A stretch of 64,000 bases of DNA from Sinisalibacter aestuarii. Its GTDB lineage: Bacteria; Pseudomonadota; Alphaproteobacteria; Rhodobacterales; Rhodobacteraceae. This document shows, one piece after another, positions 16,209-23,694 of this stretch. The stretch covers positions 62,001 to 126,000 of the forward strand of contig NZ_BROH01000012.1 of the NCBI RefSeq assembly GCF_027923545.1. The letters are read 5' to 3'. Position 1 is the first letter of the stretch; each line of letters starts with the position of its first letter. The notes under the pieces were generated by a model. It was not told where the DNA came from. It worked only from the letters and a program-made list of their open reading frames with translations, and made no database searches. Position numbers and translations under genes: made by a program.

Positions 16209-16946
16209 ATGTTTGATCTGACTGGGAAAACCGCCCTCGTGACCGGGGCCTCCGGCGGCATCGGCGGAGCCATCGCCAGGGCGCTGCACGGGGCCGGGGC
16301 GGTGGTGGGCCTCTCGGGCACACGGGTGGAGCCGCTCAACGCGCTGGCCGCCGAGCTGGGCGACCGGGTGCATGTGCTGCCCTGCAATCTGTCGGACCCA
16401 GAGGCGGTGGACGCGCTGCCCAAGGTGGCCGCGGCGGCGATGGGCGGGCTCGACATTCTCGTCAACAATGCCGGCATTACCCGCGATCAGGTGTTCATGC
16501 GGATGTCGGATGACGACTGGCAATCGGTGCTCGATGTGAACCTGACCTCGACGATGCGGCTCTGCCGTGGCTCGATTCGGGGCATGATGAAGGCGCGCTG
16601 GGGGCGGATCGTGAACATCTCGTCCATCGTCGGCGCCACCGGCAATCCCGGTCAGGCGAATTACGCGGCCTCCAAGGCCGGCATGGTCGGCATGACCAAG
16701 AGCATCGCCTACGAGGTCGCCTCGCGCGGGATCACGGCGAATTGCGTCGCGCCGGGCTTCATCGCCACCGCGATGACCGACAAGCTCAACGACGATCAGA
16801 AAGACAAGATCAACGCCCAGATCCCGGCGGCGCGCATGGGCACGCCGGAAGAGATCGCCGCGGCGGTGCTCTACCTGGCCTCGGAAGAGGCGGGCTATGT
16901 CACCGGCGCCACCTTGCATGTGAACGGCGGTATGGCGATGCTGTGA
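16209..16946 (+). CDS. fabG: 3-oxoacyl-[ACP] reductase
   Basis: This 245-residue short-chain dehydrogenase/reductase reduces 3-oxoacyl-ACP with NADPH (EC 1.1.1.100). The cofactor motif TGASGGIG (residues 12-19), the NNAG motif, the catalytic serine in NISSIVG (residues 138-139) and the YAASK motif (Tyr152, Lys156) are all present. The C-terminal NGGMAML ending is typical of FabG. Its place between fabD and acpP makes FabG much more likely than a general SDR. Confidence 0.96.
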   Translation: MFDLTGKTALVTGASGGIGGAIARALHGAGAVVGLSGTRVEPLNALAAELGDRVHVLPCNLSDPEAVDALPKVAAAAMGGLDILVNNAGITRDQVFMRMSDDDWQSVLDVNLTSTMRLCRGSIRGMMKARWGRIVNISSIVGATGNPGQANYAASKAGMVGMTKSIAYEVASRGITANCVAPGFIATAMTDKLNDDQKDKINAQIPAARMGTPEEIAAAVLYLASEEAGYVTGATLHVNGGMAML

Positions 16947-17143
16947 GCCGGGCGCGGCAGGGGCGGTTTCGCGCCATGCTGACCGCCCGGACAAATCATT
17001 TGCCCCCGGGGCACTTTGTGCTAAAGGGAGCGCAGATTTTTGGCCTCCAACCGGGGCTGCTCCGGATGACCCGGGGAATATGGAGTGGCTCCACGGGGCC
17101 GTCAAAACAGGGCCAAGTGCCTGAAAAACTGTGAGGAATTAAC

Positions 17144-17377
17144 ATGAGCGACGTCGCAGATCGCGTGAAGAAAATTGTTGTCGAGCACCTCGGCGTGGAA
17201 GAAGACAAGGTCACGGAATCGGCCTCGTTCATCGACGACCTCGGCGCCGACAGCCTCGATACCGTCGAGCTCGTGATGGCCTTCGAAGAAGAGTTCGGCA
17301 TCGAGATCCCGGACGATGCGGCGGAAGGCATCCAGACCTTCGGCGACGCGGTGAAGTTCATCTCCGACGCAGCCTGA
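17144..17377 (+). CDS. acpP: acyl carrier protein
   Basis: This 77-residue acidic carrier protein for fatty acid synthesis carries the phosphopantetheine attachment serine in GADSLDTVE (Ser37). Length and the helix II sequence [16 protein letters not shown] are typical. It lies 197 bases after fabG, so it may have its own promoter, and is followed by a terminator. Confidence 0.97.
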   Translation: MSDVADRVKKIVVEHLGVEEDKVTESASFIDDLGADSLDTVELVMAFEEEFGIEIPDDAAEGIQTFGDAVKFISDAA

Positions 17378-17403
17378 ACCTGATCCAGCCTGTGGGCTGA
17401 AAG

Positions 17404-17432
17404 AACGGCGTCCCATCGGGGCGCCGTTTTTC
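17404..17432 (+). terminator. intrinsic terminator of acpP
   Basis: A hairpin pairing AACGGCG with CGCCGTT, extended by TCCC/GGGG across an ATC loop, is followed by a T-run. It lies 27 bases past the acpP stop codon. Confidence 0.85.
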
Positions 17433-17595
17433 GTGTGCGCATATCGCAGATTCGGGCGCGGGAAGCGGCAAACCGGAACGATGTTCTGTTTCCGTCTCCG
17501 GTCCCGGTCCGTGGTTGCGGGGCTGCGGGCACCTTCGGGCGGACATTTTCCCGCCCGACCGGCTATCACCTCCCCAACACGAACAGGAGGCTCTC

Positions 17596-18249
17596 ATGGC
17601 CGAAACGACCGAAGACCTTATCGCCGTCACTGCCCAGACCGTCGCCGACTGGCTCGACGCGGGCGAGGTGGTGCTGGTCGATGTGCGCGAAACCAAGGAA
17701 TATGACCTCGAACATATTGCCGGTGCGCTGCTGATGCCGCTCTCGGAGCTCGATGCCGATGTATTCCCGGTGCTGGGCGACAAGAAGCTGGTGCTGCATT
17801 GCGCCATCGGCAAGCGTTCGGCGGCGGCGGGGCGGATGCTGCTCAAGGCCGGTCATGCGCAGGTGCTGCACATGGAGGGCGGGCTGACCGCCTGGAAAGC
17901 CGCCGGGCTGCCGGTGGAAGAAGCCATCGCCGATCATGCCGCGCAGGAAAAGGTGGCGCCGCTCTTCCTCTGCCCGACCCCGGGCGCGGTGCTGCGCGAG
18001 GAATACCTGACGCCGAACGGCCTCAGCCCCGAAGCGCTTGCGGGCAAGATCGGCGTTGCCGTCTCGACGCTGACCCGGCTGATCGCGGGCGAACGGCCGG
18101 TGGATGCCGAATTGTCGCTCCGGCTGGCGCGTTACTTCTCGACGGCGGCGGATTTCTGGCTGCAGCTCCAGATCGAGCACGATATCGAGCGCACCCGTCA
18201 TGCGCTGGGCGAGACCATCCGCGGCGCGATCCGGCCGCGCGCTGCCTGA
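17596..18249 (+). CDS. rhodanese-HigA-type HTH fusion protein
   Basis: This is a 217-residue two-domain protein. Residues about 10-105 are a rhodanese domain with VDVRETKEYDLEHIAGA and the active-site loop HCAIGKRS (Cys69). Residues about 127-200 resemble HigA-family antitoxins: PTPGAVLREEYLTPNGLSPE, the XRE helix-turn-helix KIGVAVSTLTRLIAGERPVD, then LSLRLARYFSTAADFWLQLQ. The start at 17596 follows AGGAGG. No HigB toxin gene is adjacent. A reactive-sulfur-responsive DNA-binding protein is one possible reading; this is inference. It is flanked by terminators on both sides, so it is a separate unit. Confidence 0.85.
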   Translation: MAETTEDLIAVTAQTVADWLDAGEVVLVDVRETKEYDLEHIAGALLMPLSELDADVFPVLGDKKLVLHCAIGKRSAAAGRMLLKAGHAQVLHMEGGLTAWKAAGLPVEEAIADHAAQEKVAPLFLCPTPGAVLREEYLTPNGLSPEALAGKIGVAVSTLTRLIAGERPVDAELSLRLARYFSTAADFWLQLQIEHDIERTRHALGETIRGAIRPRAA

Positions 18250-18281
18250 GGCAGCGCCCGGCGCCTGAGCCGAAACCGATT

Positions 18282-18320
18282 GCACGCCCCGTCGCTTGCC
18301 GGCGGGGCGCGTGCTGTTTT
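18282..18320 (+). terminator. probable terminator of the rhodanese-HTH gene
   Basis: An imperfect hairpin pairs GCACG-CCCCG with CGGGG-CG-CGTGC (two unpaired bases on the right arm) and is followed by TGTTTT. It lies about 33 bases past the stop codon. Confidence 0.55.
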
Positions 18321-18458
18321 GCCGCCCCCCGTTTTTCCGTTCGCCGGCAAAACCTTCCCGGTGCGCCCCGCCCCCGATCATAAGTTTTTTTGACACCGGC
18401 CCCCGCTTTCGGGATAGTCTGGGCCAAGAGGTCCGGGGGAGGGACCGAAGGGAGACGG

Positions 18459-18824
18459 ATGGGCAAGCGCATCGTCCTCGTCGAAGACGAGCCGAACATC
18501 ATCGAAGCGATCTCGTTCATCCTGAGCCGTGAGGGCTGGGAGGTGACCGCCTGCGCCAATGGCGAGACGGCCGCCGCCACGGTGCGCAAGGCGCAGCCCG
18601 ACGTGGTTTTGCTCGATGTGATGCTGCCGGGCCGCTCGGGCTACGAAATCCTCAAGGATCTGCGGGCCGATCCCGATTTCTCGCAGCTTCCGGTGCTCAT
18701 GCTCACCGCCCGCGGCCAGCGCAAGGATCGCGAACTTGCCGCCGCGCTGGGGGTGACCCGGTTCATGACCAAACCCTTCGCCAACGCCGAGCTGGTCGCC
18801 GCGCTGGCCGAGCTTGCGGGCTGA
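18459..18824 (+). CDS. single-domain response regulator
   Basis: This is a 121-residue CheY-like receiver with no output domain. The acidic pocket (VEDEP near residues 8-12), the phosphoacceptor aspartate in LLDVMLPG (Asp53), the conserved Thr in LTARGQ and the lysine in MTKPF are present. It lies directly ahead of a small membrane protein and a transporter-histidine kinase fusion, so that kinase is its probable partner. With no DNA-binding domain it must act by protein contact or as a phosphorelay intermediate. The start at 18459 follows GGGAG. Confidence 0.88.
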   Translation: MGKRIVLVEDEPNIIEAISFILSREGWEVTACANGETAAATVRKAQPDVVLLDVMLPGRSGYEILKDLRADPDFSQLPVLMLTARGQRKDRELAAALGVTRFMTKPFANAELVAALAELAG

Positions 18825-18828
18825 GGCG

Positions 18829-19137
18829 GTGCCAAGTCCGCGCGAACCGATCTTTCTCGGCCGTGAGACCTATCGCCGCCGCCGTCTGATCGACGCGATG
18901 CGCCTCTTGCCGGTGGTGGGGCTTTTGCTGTTTCTCGCGCCGCTCCTCGGCGGTGGGGTGACCGGCTACGGCACCGCCTCGCTCGGCGTGTTTCTCTTTG
19001 CCGCCTGGTTCGGGCTGATCGTCGCGGCGGCAGTACTGGTGCGGATCCTGTCGCGCGCGCCGGGCGGTGTCGCCTTCGATCCGCTGGAGCCTGATGCGGC
19101 GCCACCGGGCGACGAGGCCGAAAGCGGCGGCGCATGA
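18829..19137 (+). CDS. small inner membrane protein next to SSF-histidine kinase
   Basis: This is a protein of about 102 residues with a basic N-terminus (FLGRETYRRRRLIDAMR) and two predicted membrane helices (LLPVVGLLLFLAPLL and a second around LGVFLFAAWFGLIVAAAVLV), then an acidic tail. The GTG at 18829 is the most likely start; a TTG at 18814 overlaps the receiver gene. Its stop overlaps the next start (ATGA), indicating translational coupling with the kinase. Position suggests an accessory subunit of the transporter-kinase; no family name is claimed. Confidence 0.7.
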   Translation: MPSPREPIFLGRETYRRRRLIDAMRLLPVVGLLLFLAPLLGGGVTGYGTASLGVFLFAAWFGLIVAAAVLVRILSRAPGGVAFDPLEPDAAPPGDEAESGGA

Positions 19138-21794
19138 CCTCCAATCTTCTGATCTTCGTCAGCCTGATCTACGTGGCCTTCCTGTTCGCCGTGGCTTTCG
19201 GGGCCGATAAATGGGCGCGGGCGGGGCGCGGGGCCTGGCTGCGGGCGCCGATCATCTACACGCTCAGCCTGTCGATCTATTGCACCGCCTGGACCTTCTA
19301 CGGCGCGGTCGGCTATGCCGCGCGCTCGGGGCTGGAATTCGTCACCATCTATCTCGGGCCGACACTGGTGATGGTCGGCTGGTGGTGGATCCTGCGCAAA
19401 CTGGTGCGGATCGGGCGGGCGCAGCGGATCACCTCGGTAGCCGACCTGATCTCGTCGCGCTACGGCAAGTCGAACCTGCTGGGCGTGATCGTCACCGCGC
19501 TCGCGGTGATCGGCACCACGCCCTATATCGCGCTGCAGCTTCAGTCGGTCACGCTCTCGCTGGCGGTGTTTTCGGCGGAGGAGGAGGCGCATGGCCTCGT
19601 CTCCGGCGGCGCGCCCGCCACCGCGCTCTGGGTGGCGGCGGGGCTTGCCGTTTTCACGGTGATGTTCGGCACCCGCAACCTCGATGTGAACGAGCGCCAT
19701 CACGGTGTGGTCACCGCCATCGCCGTCGAGGCGGTGGTGAAGCTTGTGGCCCTGCTGGCGGTGGGGATCTTCGTGGTCTGGGGGCTTGCCGGCGGCCCGG
19801 GCCAGGTGGCGGCCACCATCGACGCATCGCCGATCTCGGCCTGGGACATTCAGCCGGGCCGCTGGGTTTCGCTCACCTTCCTCTCGGCGGCGGCCTTCCT
19901 CACCCTGCCGCGGATGTTTCAGGTGCTGGTGGTGGAAAATGTCGACGAAAAGCAGCTCGCCACCGCCTCCTGGGCCTTCCCGCTCTATCTGTTCCTGATG
20001 AGCCTGTTCGTGATCCCCATCGCGGCGGTGGGCCTCAGCCGGTTGCCCGAAGGCGCCAACCCCGATCTGTTCGTGCTCACAGTGCCGCTGGCGGAGGGGC
20101 GCGACGGGCTGGCGATGCTCTCGTTCCTCGGCGGCTTCTCTTCCGCCACCTCGATGGTGATCGTCGCCTCCATCGCGCTTTCGACGATGGTCTCGAACCA
20201 TATCGTCATGCCGATCTGGCTGTCGCTCCGGCAAGGCGGCGCGGCGATGTCGGGCGATGTGCGCAACATCGTACTGCTCGCGCGCCGCGTCTCCATCGGT
20301 GTGGTTCTGGGCTTTGGCTATCTCTATTACCGGCTGTCGGGCGGCGGCGCGGCGCTGGCGGCGATCGGGCTGATCTCGTTCACCGGCATTGTCCAGGTGC
20401 TGCCGGCCATGCTCGGCGGGCTGTTCTGGCGCGGCGCCACGCGCACCGGCGCGGCGGCGGGGCTGATCGTGGGTTTCGCGATCTGGGTCTATGCGCTTTT
20501 TCTGCCCTCCTTCGGCACCGGCGTGTTTTCGCCCGAGATCATGGCCAACGGCCCCTTCGGCATCGGCTGGCTGCGCCCGCAAGCCTTTTTCGGCATTACC
20601 GGGCTCGACCCGGTGGTCCATGCGCTGATCTGGTCGCTCCTGTTCAACGCGGCCTTCTTCTTCGTGTTTTCGCTGGTCTCCTTCCCCTCGCCGCTGGAGC
20701 GGCTGCAGGGGGCGCAATTCGTCAATGTGTTCGAGCATTCCTCCTCGGCGCAGGGCTGGGCGCGCGGCGCGGTGGAGGCGGAAGACCTGCTGATCATGGC
20801 GCAGCGGATCATGGGCGGCGACGCGGCGCAGGCGCTGTTTCGCGCGCAGGCGGCGGCGCAGGGCAAATCGGGCTATCTGCCCGATACCACGCCGGAATTC
20901 CTCGAACGGCTGGAACGCGAGCTGTCGGGTTCGGTGGGCGCGGCCACGGCGCATGCAATGGTGGGCCAGATCGTCGGCGGCGCGGCGGTTTCGGTCGAAG
21001 ACCTGATGGCGGTGGCGGATGAAACCCAGCAGATGCTCGAATATTCCTCGCAGCTCGAAGAAAAATCCGAAGAGCTGAGCCGCACCGCCCGCCAGTTGCG
21101 CGAAGCCAATGACAAGCTCACCCAGATCTCGATCCAGAAGGATGCCTTTCTCAGCCAGATCAGCCATGAGCTGCGCACGCCGATGACCTCGATCCGCTCC
21201 TTCTCCGAAATCCTGCGCGATGCCCCGCTCGATGGCGTGGCGCAATCGAGTTACGCGGGGATCATCCAGGACGAGGCGGTGCGCCTCACCCGCCTGCTCG
21301 ACGATCTGCTCGATCTTTCGGTGCTGGAGGCCGGGCAGGTCTCGCTCAATATCCAGCGCGCCCGGCTCGGCGCGGTGCTCGACCGCGCGATCGCCGCGGT
21401 GGGCAATGAAGGCGGGATGGAGATCCGCCGCGACCGGGCGCGGGAAGATATCGAGATCGAGACCGATACCGACCGGCTGGCGCAGGTTTTCATCAACCTC
21501 GTGGCCAATGCCCGCAAATATTGCGATGCCGACAAGCCCCGGCTGACGATCTGGGTTTCGCGCAAGGCCGGGCGCACGGTGGTGGATTTCGTCGATAACG
21601 GGCCGGGCATTCCCGAGGGTAGCCTGCCGATGATCTTCGAGAAGTTCTGGCGGCTTTCCGACCATCAGAAGGCCGGCGGCGCCGGGCTTGGCCTCGCCAT
21701 CAGCCGCGAGATCATGGACAAGCTCGGCGGCGCCATCGCCTATCTGCCGGGGCAGGGCGGGGCGGCGTTTCGGGTGACGCTGCCGGAGGGGTGA
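19134..21794 (+). CDS. sodium:solute symporter-histidine kinase fusion
   Basis: This 886-residue sensor kinase is fused to a transporter-like membrane domain. Residues 1 to about 520 form a multi-helix SSF (sodium:solute symporter) domain with ITSVADLISSRYGKS and GTTPYIALQLQSV. A linker resembling the STAC domain and a coiled coil (around LEEKSEELSRTARQLREAN) follow. The kinase core has the H-box SQISHELRTPMTSIRSFSE and ATP-binding motifs NLVANARKY, DNGPGIPEG and GGAGLGLAIS. The layout is that of CbrA/CrbS kinases, which control carbon or acetate use elsewhere. The cognate receiver is probably the protein at 18459. The ligand cannot be read from the sequence. Confidence 0.9.
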   Translation: MTSNLLIFVSLIYVAFLFAVAFGADKWARAGRGAWLRAPIIYTLSLSIYCTAWTFYGAVGYAARSGLEFVTIYLGPTLVMVGWWWILRKLVRIGRAQRITSVADLISSRYGKSNLLGVIVTALAVIGTTPYIALQLQSVTLSLAVFSAEEEAHGLVSGGAPATALWVAAGLAVFTVMFGTRNLDVNERHHGVVTAIAVEAVVKLVALLAVGIFVVWGLAGGPGQVAATIDASPISAWDIQPGRWVSLTFLSAAAFLTLPRMFQVLVVENVDEKQLATASWAFPLYLFLMSLFVIPIAAVGLSRLPEGANPDLFVLTVPLAEGRDGLAMLSFLGGFSSATSMVIVASIALSTMVSNHIVMPIWLSLRQGGAAMSGDVRNIVLLARRVSIGVVLGFGYLYYRLSGGGAALAAIGLISFTGIVQVLPAMLGGLFWRGATRTGAAAGLIVGFAIWVYALFLPSFGTGVFSPEIMANGPFGIGWLRPQAFFGITGLDPVVHALIWSLLFNAAFFFVFSLVSFPSPLERLQGAQFVNVFEHSSSAQGWARGAVEAEDLLIMAQRIMGGDAAQALFRAQAAAQGKSGYLPDTTPEFLERLERELSGSVGAATAHAMVGQIVGGAAVSVEDLMAVADETQQMLEYSSQLEEKSEELSRTARQLREANDKLTQISIQKDAFLSQISHELRTPMTSIRSFSEILRDAPLDGVAQSSYAGIIQDEAVRLTRLLDDLLDLSVLEAGQVSLNIQRARLGAVLDRAIAAVGNEGGMEIRRDRAREDIEIETDTDRLAQVFINLVANARKYCDADKPRLTIWVSRKAGRTVVDFVDNGPGIPEGSLPMIFEKFWRLSDHQKAGGAGLGLAISREIMDKLGGAIAYLPGQGGAAFRVTLPEG

Positions 21795-21860
21795 TGCCCG
21801 CCCGGCTCAACCATTTGTAAACCTTGCTCTGCGACACATGTCGGGCGAACTTCAGCCCGG

Positions 21861-22889
21861 ATGGCGGACCAGATGACAGCAGAAGCCAAGCCAAGCGCGA
21901 TGCGCCGCAAGGCCGGGGCGGGGCGGCCCCCGCCCGAGATCGGCCAGCTCAGTGCGGGCCGGGCGCTGCGCGACGGCGTGGTGCAGGCCGCCGAAGAGGC
22001 GGCGGGGCTGGCCGCCATTGCCGGGCAGGTGGCGGAGGACCGGGCGAGTCTGGCGCGGATCGTCGGCGAATTGCCGCAGGCGCCGTTGATCGGGCTGGTG
22101 GAGGGCGATGGCGGGCGTTTCGGCCTTGTCGTGCTCGATGCCCAGCTTGTCGCTGCGCTGATCGAGATTCAGACTACGGGCCGGGTGGCGGCGCGCCCCG
22201 CCGAGCCGCGCGCGCCGACGCGGACCGATGCGATCATGTGCGCCGATTTCATCGACCGGGCGCTGGAGATGTTCGAGGTGCGGGCGGCGGCGGGCGGGCT
22301 GGCCGAGGCCCCGGCGCTCACCGGCTTTCGTTACGCCCTGGCGTTGGCGGAGCCGCGCGCCATCCCCCTCACGCTCGAAGAGGGGCGCTATCGCCGCTTC
22401 GCCCTGCCGCTCGATCTGGCCGGCGGGGCCAAGGCGGGTACGTTTCTGGTCATCCTGCCCGAGCGCGCGCCGGGGCGCGCCGGCGGGGCGCCGGCGGGCG
22501 ATGGCGGGCCGTTCACCGAGGCGCTGCGCGCCACGGTGCTGCAAAGCGAGGCGGAGCTTGCCGCGATTCTCGCCCGGCGCCGGATGCCGCTGGCCGAGGT
22601 CACCCGCCTTGCCGTGGGGTCGGTGATCGCCCTGCCGCGCGCGGCGCTCGACCGGGTCGCCGTCGAGGATCTGTCGGGCCGGGTGGTGGCGCGTGCGCGG
22701 CTCGGCCAGGCCGACGGGCACCGCGCCCTGCGTCTGCACGCACCGGGCGATAGTGCCGATCCCGCGCCAGCCCGGCCCGCGCCACCCGAACCTTTGCCGC
22801 CACCAGCGCCCGCGCCGGAGGAGGCGGCTCTGCCGGATCTGCCCGGCGACATGGCGGATTTTCCCGATCTGGCGGCCTTGTCGCCTTAG
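21861..22889 (+). CDS. FliM/FliN C-terminal (SpoA) domain protein
   Basis: This 342-residue protein is related to flagellar switch component FliM. The N-terminal part includes GRALRDGVVQAAEEAAGL; the middle resembles the CheC-like FliM domain (DAIMCADFIDRALEMFEVRA). Residues about 230-290 fit the SpoA surface-presentation domain (LAEVTRLAVGSVIALPRAAL, then VVARARLGQADGHRALRL). The C-terminus is Pro/Ala-rich and low complexity. The CheY-binding EIDALL-type start of classical FliM is not visible. No other flagellar gene is in the window, so it may be an orphan or degenerate switch protein. Confidence 0.65.
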   Translation: MADQMTAEAKPSAMRRKAGAGRPPPEIGQLSAGRALRDGVVQAAEEAAGLAAIAGQVAEDRASLARIVGELPQAPLIGLVEGDGGRFGLVVLDAQLVAALIEIQTTGRVAARPAEPRAPTRTDAIMCADFIDRALEMFEVRAAAGGLAEAPALTGFRYALALAEPRAIPLTLEEGRYRRFALPLDLAGGAKAGTFLVILPERAPGRAGGAPAGDGGPFTEALRATVLQSEAELAAILARRRMPLAEVTRLAVGSVIALPRAALDRVAVEDLSGRVVARARLGQADGHRALRLHAPGDSADPAPARPAPPEPLPPPAPAPEEAALPDLPGDMADFPDLAALSP

Positions 22890-22899
22890 CGCAATCATG

Positions 22900-22913
22900 T
22901 TGACTTGTATCAA
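22900..22913. promoter_or_regulatory. FNR/FnrL-like box
   Basis: TTGACTTGTATCAA matches the FNR/CRP-family consensus TTGAT-N4-ATCAA at nine of ten defined positions. It is centred about 59 bases before the start of the TraR/DksA gene at 22966, a plausible activator distance. It suggests oxygen- or NO-responsive control; no binding is shown. Confidence 0.5.
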
Positions 22914-22965
22914 GGCATGAGGCTACCGCTCAGGTCACGATAGCGCGACAGTCAGGAGACGATTG

Positions 22966-23292
22966 ATGGTCGATACGGTGAAATATCGCGGCGTTCTCGA
23001 AACGCGGCTGGCCGAGCTCAAGGCCAGATTGCAGGAGATCGACGAAACGCTCGACAGTCACCAGTCGCGCGATTGGGAAGAGCTTGCCACCGAGCGCGAG
23101 GGCGACGAGGTGCTCGAAAGCATGGGCACCTCCGGCAAGGCCGAGATCGCCAAGATCCAGGCGGCGCTCGTGCGTATGGATGAGGGCGAGTTCGGCTTCT
23201 GCGTCAGCTGTGGCGACGAGATCTCCCAGGAGCGGCTTGACGTGGTGCCCTACACCCCGTTCTGCCGCAATTGTGCGGACAAGCGCGGCTGA
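22966..23292 (+). CDS. TraR/DksA family zinc finger protein
   Basis: This is a 108-residue member of the DksA/TraR family, shorter than DksA itself (about 150). An N-terminal helical coiled-coil region precedes the C4 zinc finger CVSCGDEI...FCRNCADKR (Cys79, Cys82, Cys100, Cys103). Family members bind the RNA polymerase secondary channel; the acidic tip needed for DksA-like action cannot be judged here. The start at 22966 follows CAGGAG. An FNR-like box lies upstream. A 73-residue acidic protein follows 49 bases later and could be co-transcribed. Confidence 0.88.
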   Translation: MVDTVKYRGVLETRLAELKARLQEIDETLDSHQSRDWEELATEREGDEVLESMGTSGKAEIAKIQAALVRMDEGEFGFCVSCGDEISQERLDVVPYTPFCRNCADKRG

Positions 23293-23341
23293 CCGCCCGC
23301 CCGGCGCCGCGCTCAGGCGGTGCCCCGACACGGAGGACAAG

Positions 23342-23563
23342 ATGGCGTTCGAAGACATCAAGGCCGCGATCGACTTGCTGATGAACGAGATCGTCGCGAA
23401 GCCGGAAGACAGCCATGTGCTGCAGGAGCAGCTTCGCGAGAAGATCGCCGAGTTGCGCGCCCTCGGTCTGCCGGTGCCCGCCGACCTCAAGCAATTCGAA
23501 GATGCGCTTTCGGGCGCGGGTGACGACGAAGACGGCGACGATTTCGACAACATGCCGGTCTGA
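23342..23563 (+). CDS. small acidic hypothetical protein
   Basis: This is a 73-residue protein that appears mostly helical (FEDIKAAIDLLMNEIVAKPE, then LQEQLREKIAELRALGLPVP) with an Asp/Glu-rich tail (GDDEDGDDFDNMPV). The ATG at 23342 is preceded by GGAGGA, a strong ribosome binding site, which supports it as a real gene. It sits between a TraR/DksA protein and a FadJ-like protein. No family was recognised. Confidence 0.7.
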   Translation: MAFEDIKAAIDLLMNEIVAKPEDSHVLQEQLREKIAELRALGLPVPADLKQFEDALSGAGDDEDGDDFDNMPV

Positions 23564-23694
23564 CCGGGCGCGCGCCCGCGCAGGCGGGGCAAACCGCGTT
23601 GCGTTTTGGCCCGCCCGGCTTAGACTTGCGCAAACGACACATGGCCGGCGCGCCCTGCGGTGCGGACGGCTCTGAGCGAGGCGCAGGGGGCCCG

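Noticed and set aside
14817-17105. 762-codon open frame on the minus strand across fabD and fabG
   Set aside because: The plus strand encodes clear FabD and FabG with all motifs. The antisense frame has no family features.
18966-21665. 899-codon open frame on the minus strand
   Set aside because: It is antisense to the transporter-kinase gene, has a composition rich in Arg, His and Gln, and shows no domain. It is a by-product of high-G+C codon use in the real gene.
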